This document shows, piece after piece, positions 55,532-64,000 of a stretch of 64,000 bases of DNA. The stretch lies in assembly GCF_029946165.1 (NCBI RefSeq), contig NZ_JAQSDZ010000011.1:124001-188000 (forward strand). Direction: 5' to 3'. A program made the translations under genes and the position numbers. The stretch comes from Methylotenera sp. Lineage in GTDB: Bacteria > Pseudomonadota > Gammaproteobacteria > Burkholderiales > Methylophilaceae. The notes beneath the pieces are model-generated. The model was not told the DNA's origin. It searched no databases and was given only the letters and a program-made list of their open reading frames with translations. Positions within the stretch are counted from its first letter, which is position 1; each line of letters opens with the position of its first letter.

Positions 55532-55560
55532 GTGAAACTTTTTCGAATGTTTGTTATAAT
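55532..55560 (+). promoter_or_regulatory. Promoter of the XRE/cupin regulator overlapping a TGAAACTTT site
   Basis: A perfect -10 TATAAT at 55555-55560 is preceded, with a 17-base spacer, by GTGAAA at 55532-55537. That -35 overlaps TGAAACTTTTT, the same motif as the repeats upstream of mgdA. This points to autoregulation by occlusion. Confidence 0.6.
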
Positions 55561-55647
55561 TTCTGCAACTTTAGTGAATAAAAGAATTTACAAGTAAGGC
55601 GAAGTCTCTTGTAGTATTCGGTCTATTAATAGCTTAGGACGCAAAAA

Positions 55648-56286
55648 ATGGCTACAAAAAAAGAAACAGAAGATGTAAAAGTAGACGAGCGTAATAAATC
55701 GCTAGGAAGGCATTTGGGCACAACCATACGCCAACTTAGGTTAGAGCATAATCTAACGATTGCAGATGTATCAGAACGTGCAGGAATAAGTCGTGGCATG
55801 CTCAGTAAGATTGAAAATAGCCTTGCAGCGACCAGCTTAGAAACTTTAGAGCAGTTAGCCAACGCTTTAGGAGTTACCCTCTCCAAGCTATTTCAAAACT
55901 ACAACCTACCGCGTGGTGCAGCACAGCTTGTTAAAAAAGGCGAAGGTATGGAAGTTGTTAGGAGAGGCACGCGAGTTGGCCATACCTATCAATTGCTAGC
56001 TTATGACCAAGGCCCACACAAAACCTTTGAACCATTTTTGATCTCCCTTGAAGACTCTTGTGAAGAGTTTCCTGCTTTTGAACATCCTGGTACTGAATTT
56101 ATCCACATGCTTGAAGGCACGCTCGAGTATAGAGTAGGTAAAGATACTTTCGTACTTAACAAAGGCGACTCCCTTACTTTTCAAGGCGAAATTCCACACC
56201 GACCTGAAAACTTGATTGAAACGCCGATTAAGTTTTTAGCCATTATTCATTACGATGCACCAGACAGAGAAAATTTTGAAGAGTAA
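55648..56286 (+). CDS. XRE-family regulator with cupin sensor domain
   Basis: A 212-residue transcription factor. An XRE helix-turn-helix occupies about residues 25-80 (IADVSERAGISRGMLSKIEN), and a cupin domain about 130-205 (FEHPGTEFIHMLEGTLEYRV, GDSLTFQGEIPHRPEN). Such proteins usually sense a small metabolite in the cupin pocket; relatives include PuuR-type regulators. AGGA precedes the ATG. Its location beside the mgd and Fae-like genes, and shared repeats at the promoters, suggest it controls methylamine use. Ligand unknown. Confidence 0.92.
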   Translation: MATKKETEDVKVDERNKSLGRHLGTTIRQLRLEHNLTIADVSERAGISRGMLSKIENSLAATSLETLEQLANALGVTLSKLFQNYNLPRGAAQLVKKGEGMEVVRRGTRVGHTYQLLAYDQGPHKTFEPFLISLEDSCEEFPAFEHPGTEFIHMLEGTLEYRVGKDTFVLNKGDSLTFQGEIPHRPENLIETPIKFLAIIHYDAPDRENFEE

Positions 56287-56301
56287 GTTAAGACTGTAAT
56301 T

Positions 56302-56757
56302 ATGGAAAATATTAACTATCAAATAGCAAGTGAGTCTGACATTGATGACTTGGTCAGCTTGTTATCAGATTTATTTACGATTGAAAAAGACTTTAACCCA
56401 GACTTATCTAAACAAAGAAAAGGGCTTGAGTTAATCGTTAAAAATCACGACACGGCGACCGTACAAGTGGCTAAGAATACTACTGGAAAAGTAGTTGGTA
56501 TGGTGACTGCTCAGTTAGTCATCTCCACTGCACAAGGCGCAGCCTCGGCATGGATTGAAGACATGGTCATTCATTCCTCCTACCGCGGGCATGGAATAGG
56601 CAAAAAACTGCTTCAGCGGACATTAGATTGGGCAAAAGAGAATGGCGCAACACGTGCGCAACTTTTGGTAGATATTGAGAATAAAGAAGCGTTAGGTTAT
56701 TACGAACACTTAAAGTGGGAACCTACCCAATTACAGGCACGTAGAGTTTTTCTATAA
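56302..56757 (+). CDS. GNAT-family N-acetyltransferase
   Basis: A 151-residue acetyltransferase of the GNAT fold. The acetyl-CoA site is HSSYRGHGIGKKLLQRTLDW near residues 92-111, containing the RGxGIG-like motif, followed by KEALGYYEHLKW. Substrate unknown. It starts 15 bases after the XRE/cupin regulator and is closed by a terminator, so the two form a small operon. Confidence 0.9.
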   Translation: MENINYQIASESDIDDLVSLLSDLFTIEKDFNPDLSKQRKGLELIVKNHDTATVQVAKNTTGKVVGMVTAQLVISTAQGAASAWIEDMVIHSSYRGHGIGKKLLQRTLDWAKENGATRAQLLVDIENKEALGYYEHLKWEPTQLQARRVFL

Positions 56758-56773
56758 GCCATAAAGAAAATAG

Positions 56774-56813
56774 CATCTGCAATACTTTTGATAGCATTGC
56801 AGATGTGTTTTTT
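56774..56813 (+). terminator. Terminator after the GNAT gene
   Basis: A ten base-pair perfect stem, CATCTGCAAT / ATTGCAGATG, with a twelve-base loop, then a run of seven T. It also lies between convergent GNAT and cupin genes. Confidence 0.9.
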
Positions 56814-56837
56814 ACAAAAAAATATAATGACAAAACA

Positions 56838-57191
56838 CTATAGTGGCACGCGCTGACCGCAGAAGAAGCCAATTGCATAGTCAGGCGTTTCAAACTTAAT
56901 ATTACTTCCAGATGGGAAATAAAGTACATCACCCACGGTTGCAGTCACTTGTTGGCCAGTATCATCAGAAATAATAAATGTACCTTCTACAACAATTTTC
57001 ATCTCTTCATAATCGTAGCTGTAATTCAGAGCGTTACCTTTCTCTAAACGAAAGAAGCCGGCACAAATTCGTTTATCCGCATCTGCAGATATAAATGTGT
57101 CGCCAAGCCAAGCAGGAACGCCAGCTACATTCATCGACGGCTGAGAATCTTTAATAGCCTGTTTTTTATATTGAAACGGTTTCGAACTCAT
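56838..57191 (-). CDS. EutQ-like cupin protein
   Basis: A 117-residue single-cupin protein. The two cupin motifs are MKIVVEGTFIISDD and GDVLYFPSGSNIKFE, similar to the cupin domain of ethanolamine-utilisation EutQ. AAGGAG precedes its ATG. Such cupins occur in methylamine clusters, but the function is unknown. It is a single gene, with the terminator of GNAT on its other side. Confidence 0.75.
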   Translation of the reverse strand: MSSKPFQYKKQAIKDSQPSMNVAGVPAWLGDTFISADADKRICAGFFRLEKGNALNYSYDYEEMKIVVEGTFIISDDTGQQVTATVGDVLYFPSGSNIKFETPDYAIGFFCGQRVPL

Positions 57192-57396
57192 TGCACTTCT
57201 CCTTATGGTTGATTAACTGTGTTGTATTTAATCTCAACGCCTCTAATCTCACAATTACACCTAAGAGGTACTCACTAAGAAGGATAAAAAAAGTAGCTAA
57301 ATAACTTTCTTATGTCAGGCATTTAAATCTCTCAAAATCAACTTATAAAGTTCATTTCGTCATAAAAAAATATCAAGTTTATGGCATACTCACACC

Positions 57397-58299
57397 ATGA
57401 CAGACATGCATTCCCCCAACATCCATACCAATATGGGTATCGTCAATAATAGTTTGGAAATGGCAAACAGCCATTATGAAAACTTTCCAGTCGCCTCAGT
57501 ATTTTTACCGCAATATTTGCGTGAGCCAATAGGCTTAATTTACAGCTTTGCTCGCCAAGCCGATGATTTTGCGGATGAAGGTGATTTAAACATTGAGCAA
57601 CGTATAGATTTGCTTAACGGCTTTCGAAATGAATTAGAGTTGTTACAGGCGTATATCAAGCCAAAATCTAGCTTTTTCAATGCATTAGGTGCAATGATTA
57701 AGGCTAAAAAACTGCCTTTTGAGCCATTTTATGATTTGCTAAATGCTTTTAGCCAAGATGTGACTAAAACGCGCTATGCGGATTATGACGAAGTACTAGA
57801 TTACTGCACGCGTTCAGCCAACCCGATTGGCAGATTATTGTTACATCTTTACGGTCAATCCAATCCTAATAACATCAAACTCTCAGACAACATCTGCACG
57901 GCATTGCAAATCATCAATTTCATACAAGATATTGCGATTGATTTTAAGAAAAATGACGGCAAACAACGTATTTATTTATGCCAAGATGAAATGGCGGCAT
58001 TTAATATCACTGAGTCACAAATTCAAGATTTTGTAGATGGTACACAAGAGATAGATGAAAATTGGCAACAATTTATTCTCTTCAACCTACACCGAGTTAA
58101 CGCCCTGCTTTACTCAGGAAAACCGCTTGGCCGCATTTTAACTGGCCGCATTGGCTTTGAGATGCGCATGATTATTGCAGGGGGCGAACGCATCATTGCC
58201 AAGATAAATAAAGTGAATGGTGATATATTTAACTTTAGACCGACCCTCAATTATGGTGATTGGTTAATCGTATTTTTTAAAGCGTTGATGAAAGTATAA
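57397..58299 (+). CDS. hpnC: Squalene synthase HpnC (hydroxysqualene synthase)
   Basis: A 300-residue prenyl synthase-like protein of the HpnC family, second step of the bacterial HpnCDE route from farnesyl diphosphate to squalene. The aspartate-rich motif ARQADDFADEGDL near residue 52 and the second motif INFIQDIAIDFKKND near residue 176 are present. The first 20 residues before SLEMANSHYENFPVAS may be an over-long start; the internal ATG codons are alternatives. It begins the hpnCDE operon, eight bases before hpnD. Confidence 0.93.
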   Translation: MTDMHSPNIHTNMGIVNNSLEMANSHYENFPVASVFLPQYLREPIGLIYSFARQADDFADEGDLNIEQRIDLLNGFRNELELLQAYIKPKSSFFNALGAMIKAKKLPFEPFYDLLNAFSQDVTKTRYADYDEVLDYCTRSANPIGRLLLHLYGQSNPNNIKLSDNICTALQIINFIQDIAIDFKKNDGKQRIYLCQDEMAAFNITESQIQDFVDGTQEIDENWQQFILFNLHRVNALLYSGKPLGRILTGRIGFEMRMIIAGGERIIAKINKVNGDIFNFRPTLNYGDWLIVFFKALMKV

Positions 58300-58307
58300 A
58301 AAAGATA

Positions 58308-59144
58308 ATGACGCCACAGCAATATTGTGAAGAAAAAACCGCTAAAAGCGGCTCAAGTTTCTACTACAGCTTTATGTTTTTGCCTAAAGACAGACGCGAG
58401 GCAATTACTGCACTTTACGCTTTCTGCCGTGAAGTAGACGACATTGCAGATGAATGCACCGACTTTATGATCGCGCAAACTAAGCTTAACTGGTGGCGTA
58501 CAGAAATTGAAGGTCTGTATGACGGAAAACCACAACATCCAGTTTCTAAGGCTTTATTAAACCCCATTAAAACGTACCAGCTTGATGCAGAACACTTTAT
58601 AGAAGTCATCGATGGCATGGAGATGGATTTAAAATTCAATCGCTACGAAGATTTCAAGCAATTACAGCTTTACTGTTATCGCGTTGCCAGTGTCGTTGGT
58701 CTACTCACAGCACAAATACTTGGTTTTAAAAATCGTAAAACCCTTAAATATGCACATGATTTAGGCATGGCATTTCAATTGACTAATATTATTCGTGACG
58801 TTGGTGAGGATGCACGCCGTAACCGCATTTACTTACCATTAGATGAATTAGCACAATTCAAAGTCACAGAAGACGACATTTTGCATAGCCGTGAATCAGA
58901 GGCCGTTAAAAACCTGTTAGATCACCAAATTGAACGTGCCGAGACTTATTACGACCGAGCTTTACGTGAATTACCTACCGAAGACCGTAAAAATCAGCGT
59001 GTAGGGTTGATGATGGCGGCAATCTACCGAACTTTATTGCGTGAAATTAAGGTAGATGGTGCGCAAAAAGTATTAAATTCGCGCACTTCGCTAGGTGCAT
59101 TACGCAAGATTCTACTGGCCTTTAATGTTTGGTTGAAAACTTAA
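58308..59144 (+). CDS. hpnD: Presqualene diphosphate synthase HpnD
   Basis: A 278-residue enzyme that condenses two farnesyl diphosphates to presqualene diphosphate. The first aspartate-rich motif is FCREVDDIADEC near residue 40 and the second TNIIRDVGEDARRNRIYLP near residue 164, both Mg-binding. Fits trans-isoprenyl synthases of the HpnD family. It sits directly between hpnC and hpnE with overlaps or tiny gaps. Confidence 0.95.
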   Translation: MTPQQYCEEKTAKSGSSFYYSFMFLPKDRREAITALYAFCREVDDIADECTDFMIAQTKLNWWRTEIEGLYDGKPQHPVSKALLNPIKTYQLDAEHFIEVIDGMEMDLKFNRYEDFKQLQLYCYRVASVVGLLTAQILGFKNRKTLKYAHDLGMAFQLTNIIRDVGEDARRNRIYLPLDELAQFKVTEDDILHSRESEAVKNLLDHQIERAETYYDRALRELPTEDRKNQRVGLMMAAIYRTLLREIKVDGAQKVLNSRTSLGALRKILLAFNVWLKT

Positions 59145-60488
59145 ATGAATATATCAAATACGCATGTGGCAGTCATTGGCGGTGGATGCGCAGGTTTAAG
59201 CACTGCAATGGCTTTAATTGAAAAAGGTTTTCAAGTCACAGTGTTTGAATCTAGCTCTCAGCTTGGGGGGCGCGCACGCACGGTATTGGTAGAAAATAAT
59301 AGCCTGATGCATCTTTTAGATAATGGCCAACACATCTTATTAGGTGCGTACCGCGAGACTTTAAAACTATTACAAAAAGTGGGTGTGGAAGAAGATAAAG
59401 CATTCATGCGTGTGCCTTTGCAAATCAATTTGCAAACCGCTCCGATGAAGACAATTTTTTCTTTAAAGTCCGCCAACTACTTACCAAGCCCATTAAACAT
59501 ATTGGTTGGTTTAATCGCCTGCAAAGGGATTAGTATTTCTGAGCTAATCTCGGCGATTAAGTTTATGCTTCATTTAAGACGAATCCGCTTCCAAATTACT
59601 GGTGATAAAGTATTAGAAGACTACCTCCTCGAACAAAATCAGCCCATAAAACTTATAGAAATGTTATGGGAACCGTTATGCTTAGCCGCACTTAACACGC
59701 CAATCGCCTTTGCTAGCACGCAAATTTTCTTGAATGTTTTAAAAGACAGTTTCTCGAACGACTCGCTAACGACACGAAAAAAGAATAGTGATTTTTTGTT
59801 ACCACGCTCCGATTTATCTAAAATCATCGCAAATCCAATTGCGCACTACCTACAAGTCAATGGCGCAGATATAAAGCTTAATAGACGGATTCGCCAACTT
59901 GAAATTGACGGTGATGGCTTTAGCTTAACCACACGTGACGGCAAAGCATATTTTAGCCATGTAGTCATTGCTGCACCAGCGGCCAGATTAGATACACTTA
60001 TAGAGTCTATCCCCAAGCTACAGAATGTGTACAAACAAACGCAAGAATATAGCTATCAACCCATCTACACCATTTATTTACAATATCCGCCAGAGTTCAA
60101 ACTAGAAAAGGTAATGTATGGTTTGTCGGGCACATTAGGGCAATGGGTTTTTGATAGAGGGCAGCTTTGCGACCAAAAAGGTTTGCTGGCGGTGATTATA
60201 AGCGCCATAGGCAAGCATCAAAAACTCAGCCAAGATGACCTTGCATTGCGTATTGCTAAAGAGCTACATCATGTATTCCCAGATATGCCAAAACCCTTAT
60301 GGCACAAAGTGATTGCTGAAAAACGAGCTACTTTTTCATGCCTGCCAAATTTAGCCAGACCAACCAATAAAACGCTACAACCTAGACTTTATTTAGCTGG
60401 GGATTATACTTATGCCGACTACCCAGCGACCATTGAAGGTGCGGTAAGAAGTGGTTTGGCTTGTGCCAATTTAATTGCGAATGACTAA
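59145..60488 (+). CDS. hpnE: Squalene-forming FAD-dependent oxidoreductase HpnE
   Basis: A 447-residue FAD-dependent oxidoreductase that reduces hydroxysqualene to squalene. The N-terminal dinucleotide-binding motif is VAVIGGGCAGLSTAMALIEKG, and the C-terminal FAD contact is LYLAGDYTYADYPATIEGAVRSG. The ATG follows the hpnD stop without gap. Squalene is the hopanoid precursor in this group. No squalene-hopene cyclase is in the window. Confidence 0.94.
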   Translation: MNISNTHVAVIGGGCAGLSTAMALIEKGFQVTVFESSSQLGGRARTVLVENNSLMHLLDNGQHILLGAYRETLKLLQKVGVEEDKAFMRVPLQINLQTAPMKTIFSLKSANYLPSPLNILVGLIACKGISISELISAIKFMLHLRRIRFQITGDKVLEDYLLEQNQPIKLIEMLWEPLCLAALNTPIAFASTQIFLNVLKDSFSNDSLTTRKKNSDFLLPRSDLSKIIANPIAHYLQVNGADIKLNRRIRQLEIDGDGFSLTTRDGKAYFSHVVIAAPAARLDTLIESIPKLQNVYKQTQEYSYQPIYTIYLQYPPEFKLEKVMYGLSGTLGQWVFDRGQLCDQKGLLAVIISAIGKHQKLSQDDLALRIAKELHHVFPDMPKPLWHKVIAEKRATFSCLPNLARPTNKTLQPRLYLAGDYTYADYPATIEGAVRSGLACANLIAND

Positions 60489-60513
60489 AAGTCAACACGC
60501 AGACTAAATCGAT

Positions 60514-61887
60514 TTAGCCATTTCTTAGCTGATTTAAAGCCTGTTCTAAACGTTCTACAGCAATCACTTCCAGCCCAGCGATTTTGCTTTTTGGTGCATT
60601 CGCCTTAGGGACGATTGCCTTCGTAAAACCTAATTTAGCAGCTTCTTTTAAACGCACCTGACCGCCTTGCACAGGCCGCACTTCCCCTGCCAAACCAACC
60701 TCACCAAACACTATAAGTTTGTTATCTAATGGCTTGTTTTTTAATGAAGAAACGATTGAAAGTAGCACTGCCAAATCGACTGCTGGCTCGGCAATTTTAA
60801 CTCCACCCACTGCGTTTATAAACACATCTTGGTCAAAACAAGGAATGCCTGCATGACGATGTAAAACGGCTAATAACATCGCTAAACGGTTTTGTTCTAA
60901 ACCAACACATAACCTTTTTGGGCTAGGCGCATGACTCTCATCTACTAACGCTTGAATTTCAATTAATAGCGGACGTGTACCCTCCATTGTCACAGTGATG
61001 CAACTACCCGCCACTTCACCTTCGTGGTGCGATAAAAACAAAGCTGATGGATTAGAAACCTCACGTAAACCATGCTCGGTCATGGCAAACACACCCAATT
61101 CATTCACTGCACCAAAGCGGTTCTTAAACGCGCGTATCAACCTGAAAGATGAGTTTTGATCGCCCTCAAAATACAACACCGTATCCACAATGTGCTCTAA
61201 GACGCGCGGCCCAGCTAAAGAGCCCTCTTTAGTTACGTGACCAACTAAGATGACGGTAATGCCTAATTGCTTAGCTAAACGAGTTAATTGTGCAGAGCAT
61301 TCGCGCACCTGCGCCACAGAGCCAGGCGCTGATTGCAAGGCTTCAGAATATACGGTTTGAATAGAATCGATGACCGCGATATTGGGTTTGTGCGTTTGCA
61401 ATGTCGCTAAAATCTTTTCAAGATTGATTTCGGCTAAAAGCTCGACTTCACTTGCATCAAGCCCTAAACGCTTGGCGCGCATAGCGATTTGTTGTGGAGA
61501 TTCCTCACCGCTCACGTAAATGGCTTGGCTAGATTTTCCTAAATGACATAAAACCTGCAACAGTAAAGTCGATTTACCGATACCAGGGTCGCCACCTATT
61601 AATACCACCCCACCCTCTACCAAGCCACCCCCTAACACTCGGTCAAACTCACTGATACCAGTCGGCTTACGCGCGATATCTGCGGCTTTAATACTGCTAA
61701 TTTTTTGCAATGTGCTACTTTGTGCTAAACCTTCAAATTTGTTGGCATAGCGATTAGTCGATGTGCTGCTTTCTTCTATGCTTTCAACTAACGTATTCCA
61801 AGCCATGCAGCTTGGGCATTGGCCTTGCCACTTAGGCTCGCTAGCGCCGCATTCTGTGCAGGTGTAAATGGTTTTTGCTTTTGCCAC
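60514..61887 (-). CDS. radA: DNA repair protein RadA (Sms)
   Basis: A 457-residue branch-migration and repair ATPase. The N-terminal zinc finger CTECGASEPKWQGQCPSC, Walker A GGDPGIGKSTLLLQ near residue 96, the RadA-specific KNRFG motif near residue 253 and a C-terminal Lon-like domain (about 320-450) are all present. It lies eight bases after dnaB on the same strand. Confidence 0.96.
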   Translation of the reverse strand: MAKAKTIYTCTECGASEPKWQGQCPSCMAWNTLVESIEESSTSTNRYANKFEGLAQSSTLQKISSIKAADIARKPTGISEFDRVLGGGLVEGGVVLIGGDPGIGKSTLLLQVLCHLGKSSQAIYVSGEESPQQIAMRAKRLGLDASEVELLAEINLEKILATLQTHKPNIAVIDSIQTVYSEALQSAPGSVAQVRECSAQLTRLAKQLGITVILVGHVTKEGSLAGPRVLEHIVDTVLYFEGDQNSSFRLIRAFKNRFGAVNELGVFAMTEHGLREVSNPSALFLSHHEGEVAGSCITVTMEGTRPLLIEIQALVDESHAPSPKRLCVGLEQNRLAMLLAVLHRHAGIPCFDQDVFINAVGGVKIAEPAVDLAVLLSIVSSLKNKPLDNKLIVFGEVGLAGEVRPVQGGQVRLKEAAKLGFTKAIVPKANAPKSKIAGLEVIAVERLEQALNQLRNG

Positions 61888-61895
61888 ACTAGCCT

Positions 61896-63278
61896 TTAGT
61901 ATTCATCAGCCATGTGGCCACTGCCAGCATAGTTTTCAAAGCGCGTATGTTGGCCCATAAATGTCAGACGAACACGTCCAATCGGGCCATTACGCTGCTT
62001 ACCAATAATAATTTCAGCCGTGCCTTTATCAGGACTATCTGGGTTATATACTTCATCGCGATAGATGAATAAGATAACGTCAGCATCTTGCTCAATCGCG
62101 CCAGACTCACGCAAGTCACTCATTACAGGTCGTTTATCAGGGCGCTGTTCAACACTTCGGTTAAGCTGTGAAAGTGCCACTACAGGGCAATCGAGTTCTT
62201 TAGCTAAGGCTTTTAGTGAACGTGAAATTTCAGAAATCTCAGTCGCACGATTCTCGCCTTGCCTGCCTGCTGGCGCAGCCATCAATTGCAAGTAATCGAT
62301 TACGATTAGGCCTAACTTGCCTGTTTGACGGTGCAATCTACGCGCTCTTGCACGTACGTCGAAGCTGCTTAAACCTGCGCCTTCATCAATAAAGATAGGA
62401 GCTTCATTTAACTTACCTAAAGCAGTCGTTAGCTTTTCCCAGTCTTCATCTTCAAGGTTACCATTACGCATGCGATGTTGATCTAAGCGCCCTACTGAAC
62501 CAATCATACGCATCGCGAGTTGCGTGCCGCCCATCTCCATAGAGAAAACCGCGACAGGTAATTTAGTATCAAGCGCGACATTTTCTGCAATATTCAATGA
62601 GAATGCAGTTTTACCCATCGAAGGTCGACCCGCGACAATAATTAAATCGCCACCTTGCATGCCTGAAGTCATCGCATCAAGGTCGGCAAAGCCTGTAGGC
62701 ACGCCAGTCACGTCTGATGGGTTATCCCTAGAGTAAAGGTAGTCAATGCGGTCGGCTACTTGTGGAAGTAGAACTTTAATATCCACGAAACCTTGGGTGC
62801 TCTTTTTACCACCTTCAGCAATCTGAAATATTTTTGCTTCAGCTTCATCTAACAACTGCTCAGCGTTACGTCCATTGGGTAAATATGCACTTTCAGCAAT
62901 GCCAGAACCGACCACGACTAACTGGCGCATCACTGCGCGTTCATGAACGATTTCGGCATAACGTCTGATATTAGCTGCTGTTGGTGTGCTTTGTGCTAAA
63001 GCGCCCAGATAGGCAATTCCACCTACTCCAGAAAGCTCAGCGGTACTCTCTAATGACTCAGCAACAGTGACTATATCAGCGGGTCGATTATGCTCTACCA
63101 GCTTGGCAATATGCATAAATATGGCTTTATGATCATGCCTATAAAAGTCATTGGGCGATAATATGTCGGCGACTTTATCTAAAGCTTCATTTTCAAGCAA
63201 TAAAGAGCCAATTACCGATTGCTCAGCTTCGACAGAATGTGGGGGGATTTTTAATGCATCTAATTGTTGGTCAGCCAT
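61896..63278 (-). CDS. dnaB: Replicative DNA helicase DnaB
   Basis: A 460-residue hexameric helicase. The N-terminal collar domain (residues about 12-115, PHSVEAEQSVIGSLLLEN) and C-terminal RecA-like domain with Walker A GRPSMGKTAFSLNIA near residue 216, and the H4 FIDEGAGLS stretch fit. No intein is present (normal length). It is downstream of rplI, the usual order, with a hairpin between them. Confidence 0.97.
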   Translation of the reverse strand: MADQQLDALKIPPHSVEAEQSVIGSLLLENEALDKVADILSPNDFYRHDHKAIFMHIAKLVEHNRPADIVTVAESLESTAELSGVGGIAYLGALAQSTPTAANIRRYAEIVHERAVMRQLVVVGSGIAESAYLPNGRNAEQLLDEAEAKIFQIAEGGKKSTQGFVDIKVLLPQVADRIDYLYSRDNPSDVTGVPTGFADLDAMTSGMQGGDLIIVAGRPSMGKTAFSLNIAENVALDTKLPVAVFSMEMGGTQLAMRMIGSVGRLDQHRMRNGNLEDEDWEKLTTALGKLNEAPIFIDEGAGLSSFDVRARARRLHRQTGKLGLIVIDYLQLMAAPAGRQGENRATEISEISRSLKALAKELDCPVVALSQLNRSVEQRPDKRPVMSDLRESGAIEQDADVILFIYRDEVYNPDSPDKGTAEIIIGKQRNGPIGRVRLTFMGQHTRFENYAGSGHMADEY

Positions 63279-63337
63279 GCAGTGATTATACTCAATATCG
63301 CCACATGCTTAGCAGACAAAGTTTAGAAAAGCGCAAT

Positions 63338-63365
63338 AAAAAAGGCTACCGAAGTAGCCTTTTTT
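63338..63365 (-). terminator. Terminator after rplI
   Basis: A six base-pair stem, GGCTAC / GTAGCC, with a CGAA loop, flanked by six A and six T. The minus-strand T-run serves rplI ahead of dnaB. Confidence 0.9.
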
Positions 63366-63400
63366 AATTCAAACACTTGAGGTTTTCAAGTGAATGTTAA

Positions 63401-63850
63401 TTACGCTTCACCAACTACTGTTACTGTAATATCTACAACAACATCATGATGCAATGCAACTGTAACCACATGGTCACCGATTGTTTTCAATGGGCCATTT
63501 GGCATACGTACCAAAGCTTTAGTCACTTCAAAGCCTTGAGCAATTAAACTTTCAGCGATGTCGCCGTTAGTCACAGAACCAAACAAGCGGCCATCAACAC
63601 CAGCTTTTTGAGCCACTGTCATTGTGAATGAAGCTAATTTTTCACCGCGTGCTTGCGCAGCAGCTAAGATTTCAGCCTGTTGTTTTTCTAACTCTACACG
63701 GCGAGCAGCGATTTCAGCTTTGTTAGCTTCTGTAGCGCGTTTTGCTTTACCTTGTGGAATCAAAAAGTTACGACCGTAACCATCTTTAACCTTAACGATA
63801 TCACCTAAATTACCTAGGTTACCTACTTTTTCTAATAAAATAATTTGCAT
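63401..63850 (-). CDS. rplI: 50S ribosomal protein L9
   Basis: A 149-residue ribosomal protein. The N-terminal domain carries the signature [20 protein letters not shown] near residue 16, followed by the long connecting helix and the C-terminal domain. It follows rpsR by 12 bases, in the conserved rpsF-rpsR-rplI cluster. Confidence 0.98.
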   Translation of the reverse strand: MQIILLEKVGNLGNLGDIVKVKDGYGRNFLIPQGKAKRATEANKAEIAARRVELEKQQAEILAAAQARGEKLASFTMTVAQKAGVDGRLFGSVTNGDIAESLIAQGFEVTKALVRMPNGPLKTIGDHVVTVALHHDVVVDITVTVVGEA

Positions 63851-63862
63851 GGTAGCCTCCGA

Positions 63863-64000
63863 TTATTGGTGTTTATCTGTGTATGGAAGCAAAGCCAAGA
63901 AACGAGCAAGCTTAACAGCTGTCGTTAACTGACGTTGATAACGTGCTTTAGTGCCCGTCATACGTGCTGGAATGATTTTTGCGTTTTCAGAGATGAAATC
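63863..64000 (-). CDS. rpsR: 30S ribosomal protein S18 (partial, runs off the window)
   Basis: The C-terminal 45 residues, ending TDKHQ at TAA 63863-63865. The conserved [18 protein letters not shown] stretch is characteristic of S18. The gene's start lies beyond the window. It precedes rplI in the usual order. Confidence 0.96.
   Translation of the reverse strand, partial: DFISENAKIIPARMTGTKARYQRQLTTAVKLARFLALLPYTDKHQ

Noticed and set aside
61896-63278. Intein or group I intron in dnaB
   Set aside because: The protein has normal length and uninterrupted motifs.

Overview
The window looks like chromosomal DNA of a low-GC methylotrophic betaproteobacterium of the Methylophilaceae (Methylophilus/Methylotenera type). 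The translated trimethylamine dehydrogenase and both ETF subunits read, from memory, as very close relatives of the Methylophilus methylotrophus W3A1 proteins. The housekeeping genes (rpsB-tsf-pyrH-frr-uppS, rpsR-rplI-dnaB-radA, hopanoid-type hpnCDE) also fit. No database search was possible, so the family placement is recognition from sequence.

Layout. 1-8.6 kb: core genes. On the minus strand rpsB-tsf-pyrH-frr-(uppS); on the plus strand an HDOD protein, map and glnD; then a small cupin. 8.88-16.19 kb: a 7.3-kb integrative element in the 3' end of tRNA-Ser(UGA). It has a P4-type integrase, an AlpA-like regulator, a primase/helicase of satellite type and several unrecognised small genes. It is bounded by a 17-bp direct repeat, and paired 9-bp repeats lie just inside each end. 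16.3-22.2 kb: def, an MTIP-type phosphorylase, an NTF2-like protein, a NarL/NarX-like two-component pair and a PAS-only membrane protein.

22.3-55.4 kb: a methylated-amine locus that reads as a complete pathway. Trimethylamine dehydrogenase (tmd) passes electrons to ETF (etfBA) and probably on to quinone through a membrane Fe-S protein. The dmmDABC-type genes encode an oxygen-dependent dimethylamine monooxygenase plus a GcvT-like protein. The mgdABCD-gmaS-mgsABC genes encode the N-methylglutamate route for monomethylamine. Between the trimethylamine and methylamine modules lie an APC permease, a truncated haemoglobin, a DMT transporter, RibBX, FolE2 and a tight six-gene membrane operon built around a second APC permease. 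Next to the mgd promoter are an N-formylglutamate amidohydrolase, a Fae-like protein that seems to lack the catalytic histidine, and an XRE/cupin regulator. Repeats with the core TGAAACTTT sit at the mgd promoter region and at the regulator's own promoter, and are candidate operators. No methylamine dehydrogenase (mau) genes are present.

55.6-64 kb: the regulator, a GNAT acetyltransferase, an EutQ-like cupin, then hpnCDE (squalene synthesis) on the plus strand and radA, dnaB, rplI and rpsR (partial) on the minus strand.

Most interesting: the six-gene membrane operon (40.48-43.83 kb), the Fae-like protein and N-formylglutamate amidohydrolase beside the N-methylglutamate genes, the repeat-protein gene inside the trimethylamine operon, the shared operator-like repeats, and the small satellite-like element with its nested inverted repeats and unknown cargo.
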